Made by a program: the position numbers and the translations under genes
NCBI GenBank assembly: GCA_038326615.1
Contig: JBBQKF010000055.1
Location: 1-21,840, forward strand
Reading direction: 5' to 3'
Source of the DNA: JBBQKF01 sp038326615
GTDB taxonomy: Bacteria > Bacillota > Clostridia > Saccharofermentanales > UBA5734
Length of the DNA: 21,840 nucleotides
Notes under the pieces: generated by a model
Seen by the model: only the letters and a program-made list of their open reading frames with translations
Database searches by the model: none
What the model was told of the DNA's origin: nothing
In this document: one piece after another, positions 20,644 to 21,840 of the stretch
How the letters are laid out: each line of letters starts with the position of its first letter
Numbering within the stretch: position 1 is the first letter of the stretch

Positions 20644-21711
20644 AGCACTTTAGCTTGCAAGTCCTCGAATACCACAAATCAGTGGCTTTAACGATATGTT
20701 CAAATATGTATCAAATTCGGGAAAATTCGCGCTATCAGGCAACCACGATTTTTGTTAAAATCTAAGCAGGAAAAATAATGCTTATGCATTATCTTGAGGT
20801 GCAGATGCGTAAGAACTACTTTGAAAAATTAATAAAATACATGAAAAATGTTTATCATATTGAAAACGGAATCAAGAAATTAAGAGATGGCAGAGTAAAT
20901 CCGAAATACAAAACGTCAAGTGTTATTCTTCCGGTACTTTTAGGATTTCTACTCCGGATACAAAGCCTTAACGAACTAAAATTCCTTCTCAAAGAAAATG
21001 AGTTTAGAAATGTATTCCCTAAGAAAACGACCCAGCCAGGCATTGATACTATCAGGGATACTTTAAAAGTTATTGAATTGGACGGTCTGAAATTTATCCT
21101 TCGGCAAATGATAAAAAAGGCGATTGAGAACAAGGTTTTTGTAAACGGAACAATTGACGGATTCACAGTTGCAGCTATTGATGGAAGCCGAATTTTTCGG
21201 CAGCAACAAAAAATTCTGCACGGAATGCCTGAGGAACAATAAACATTATTTTCATAGTGGTGCTGTCATGTCGATTATCGGAAACGCACCTAAATTAACG
21301 ATTGGATTCGAATTATACAGACCAGGGGTTGACTCCACATCCAAAGACGAAGGAGAATTAAATGTCGCAAAGCGCCTCTTGTCAGATGTTTCAGTGAATT
21401 ACAAAAGATTTATTGATGTTGTGATGTATGATGCGCTTGCCTGCAATTCGTTATGGATTAATCACTGCCAAGACTTGGGAGTTGATGTAATTGTCAGGGC
21501 AAAAGAAAACAATATTACAAGCTTGAAGCAAGTTAAAAAGAAAACTAATAAGCAAGATCCAATCGCAATCTGGAATAACGAAAAAGGATTTGAAAGTGTA
21601 AAAATTTACGAATCAACATTTCTTATGGATAATGTGGAAAAACCACTCAGGTTTGTAAAATTTGCAATGAAATATCCGGACGGTAAACGATCCCAGATCA
21701 TGATAATCTAA
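20644..21711 (+). mobile_element. IS copy C: most complete copy, frameshifted and 3'-truncated
   Basis: The left end AGCACTTTAGCTTGC at 20644 matches copies A and B. The transposase begins at 20805 and is recognisable to 21708. It lacks its last third and the right terminal repeat, because the sequence changes at about 21709. About 20 extra bases (around 20760-20790) lie between the conserved leader and the start compared with copy B. Confidence 0.7.
20805..21711 (+). pseudogene. IS4-like DDE transposase, frameshifted and truncated (copy C)
   Basis: From ATG 20805 the frame runs through MRKNYFEKLIKYMKNVYHIE and FTVAAIDGSR, then leaves frame. Removing one C at 21188-21189 restores DGSEFFGSNKKFCTECL, and the frame continues to 21711 (HYFHSGAVMSIIGN, VVMYDALACNSLWINHC, RFVKFAMKYPDGKRSQIMII). 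The first catalytic Asp (AIDG) and second (YDALA) are present. The catalytic Glu region, seen in copy B as RWDIENS, is missing because the copy is cut after IMI. It therefore cannot be active. It is one of at least four relics of the same IS in the window. Confidence 0.75.
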
Positions 21712-21840
21712 GACATATTAGAATTCAAAGTCCATAGTTAAATGAATTCTAAGCAAAACAAGATATTGTTTTGCGATTGGAGTGAAGCTCCAAAATGTCA
21801 ACGATTCACCAAAAGCGCCACAGGCAAAGCCTGTGATGCG
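21712..21840 (+). other. Hairpin-rich DNA, possible 5' part of a group II intron
   Basis: Four consecutive inverted repeats occur in 120 bp: TTAGAATTCA/TGAATTCTAA (21718-21752), GCAAAACAA-GATA-TTGTTTTGC (21753-21774), GGAG/CTCC (21779-21791) and CACAGGC-AAA-GCCTGTG (about 21820-21836). The block CACCAAAAGCG...GATGCG resembles domain I of Ll.LtrB-like group II introns (ACCGAAAAGCG...GATACG). The element continues past the window. A consensus GTGYG intron start was not found. Confidence 0.4.

Noticed and set aside
1..21840. CRISPR array or complete tRNA/rRNA gene
   Set aside because: No regularly spaced repeat series and no complete cloverleaf were found; the only tRNA-like piece is the partial 3' end at 18067-18096.

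Overview
The window looks like accessory DNA of a low-GC Gram-positive anaerobe, most likely a clostridial Firmicute. The evidence is AT-rich intergenic DNA, AGGAGG-type ribosome binding sites, TTG and GTG starts, a zinc-type adenylate kinase, a corrinoid-linked MtaA/UroD-type methyltransferase, and remnants of conjugative elements and group II introns. No rRNA, intact tRNA or CRISPR array is visible. About half of the window is intact genes; the rest is debris of mobile elements and truncated genes.

Layout. 1-771: debris of a KilA-N-type protein, an intact YdbC/PC4-like small ssDNA-binding protein, and a fragment of a RecG-like/AlbA_2 ATP-binding protein. 1158-3267: a MarR regulator with an overlapping NmrA-type NAD(P)-binding gene, driven by a consensus promoter with two palindromic operators, followed by a second NAD(P)-binding reductase gene of different base composition. 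3268-4106: IS debris, including a 479-bp internally deleted IS copy. 4384-6048: a secreted lipoprotein with a MACPF pore-forming domain and a C-terminal three-bladed beta-prism-like repeat. 6163-6806: a MITE-like repeat, a terminator and a decayed group II intron reverse transcriptase.

6903-13819 is the most coherent and most interesting block. It starts with a DUF2294 gene under its own promoter. Next comes a leader with two 46-47 nt near-identical RNA-like motifs, the first overlapping an intrinsic terminator. Then follows a tight operon: an unknown 157-aa protein, a DUF4914 (PEPCK-like, P-loop) protein, PurK, PurE, a DUF3360 multi-membrane permease, and adenylate kinase. The set suggests uptake plus ATP-dependent carboxylation/decarboxylation of a purine-like compound, controlled by a tandem riboswitch-like leader. 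This is inference.

13845-14508 holds a 2-oxoacid oxidoreductase gamma fragment and unidentified remnants, then an intact MtaA-like methyltransferase gene (14509-15570). On the minus strand, 17096-15588 is an RloA-type AAA ATPase followed by an RloB gene cut short at an IS fragment. 17339-18096 holds the start of a VirB6/TrbL-like conjugation gene interrupted by another broken IS copy, and a tRNA-like 3' end. 20288-18240 (minus) is a three-gene XRE regulator / ImmA-type metallopeptidase / PIN-like nuclease module with its own promoter-operator. The window ends in a third, frameshifted and truncated copy of the same IS, followed by hairpin-rich DNA that may be the start of a group II intron.
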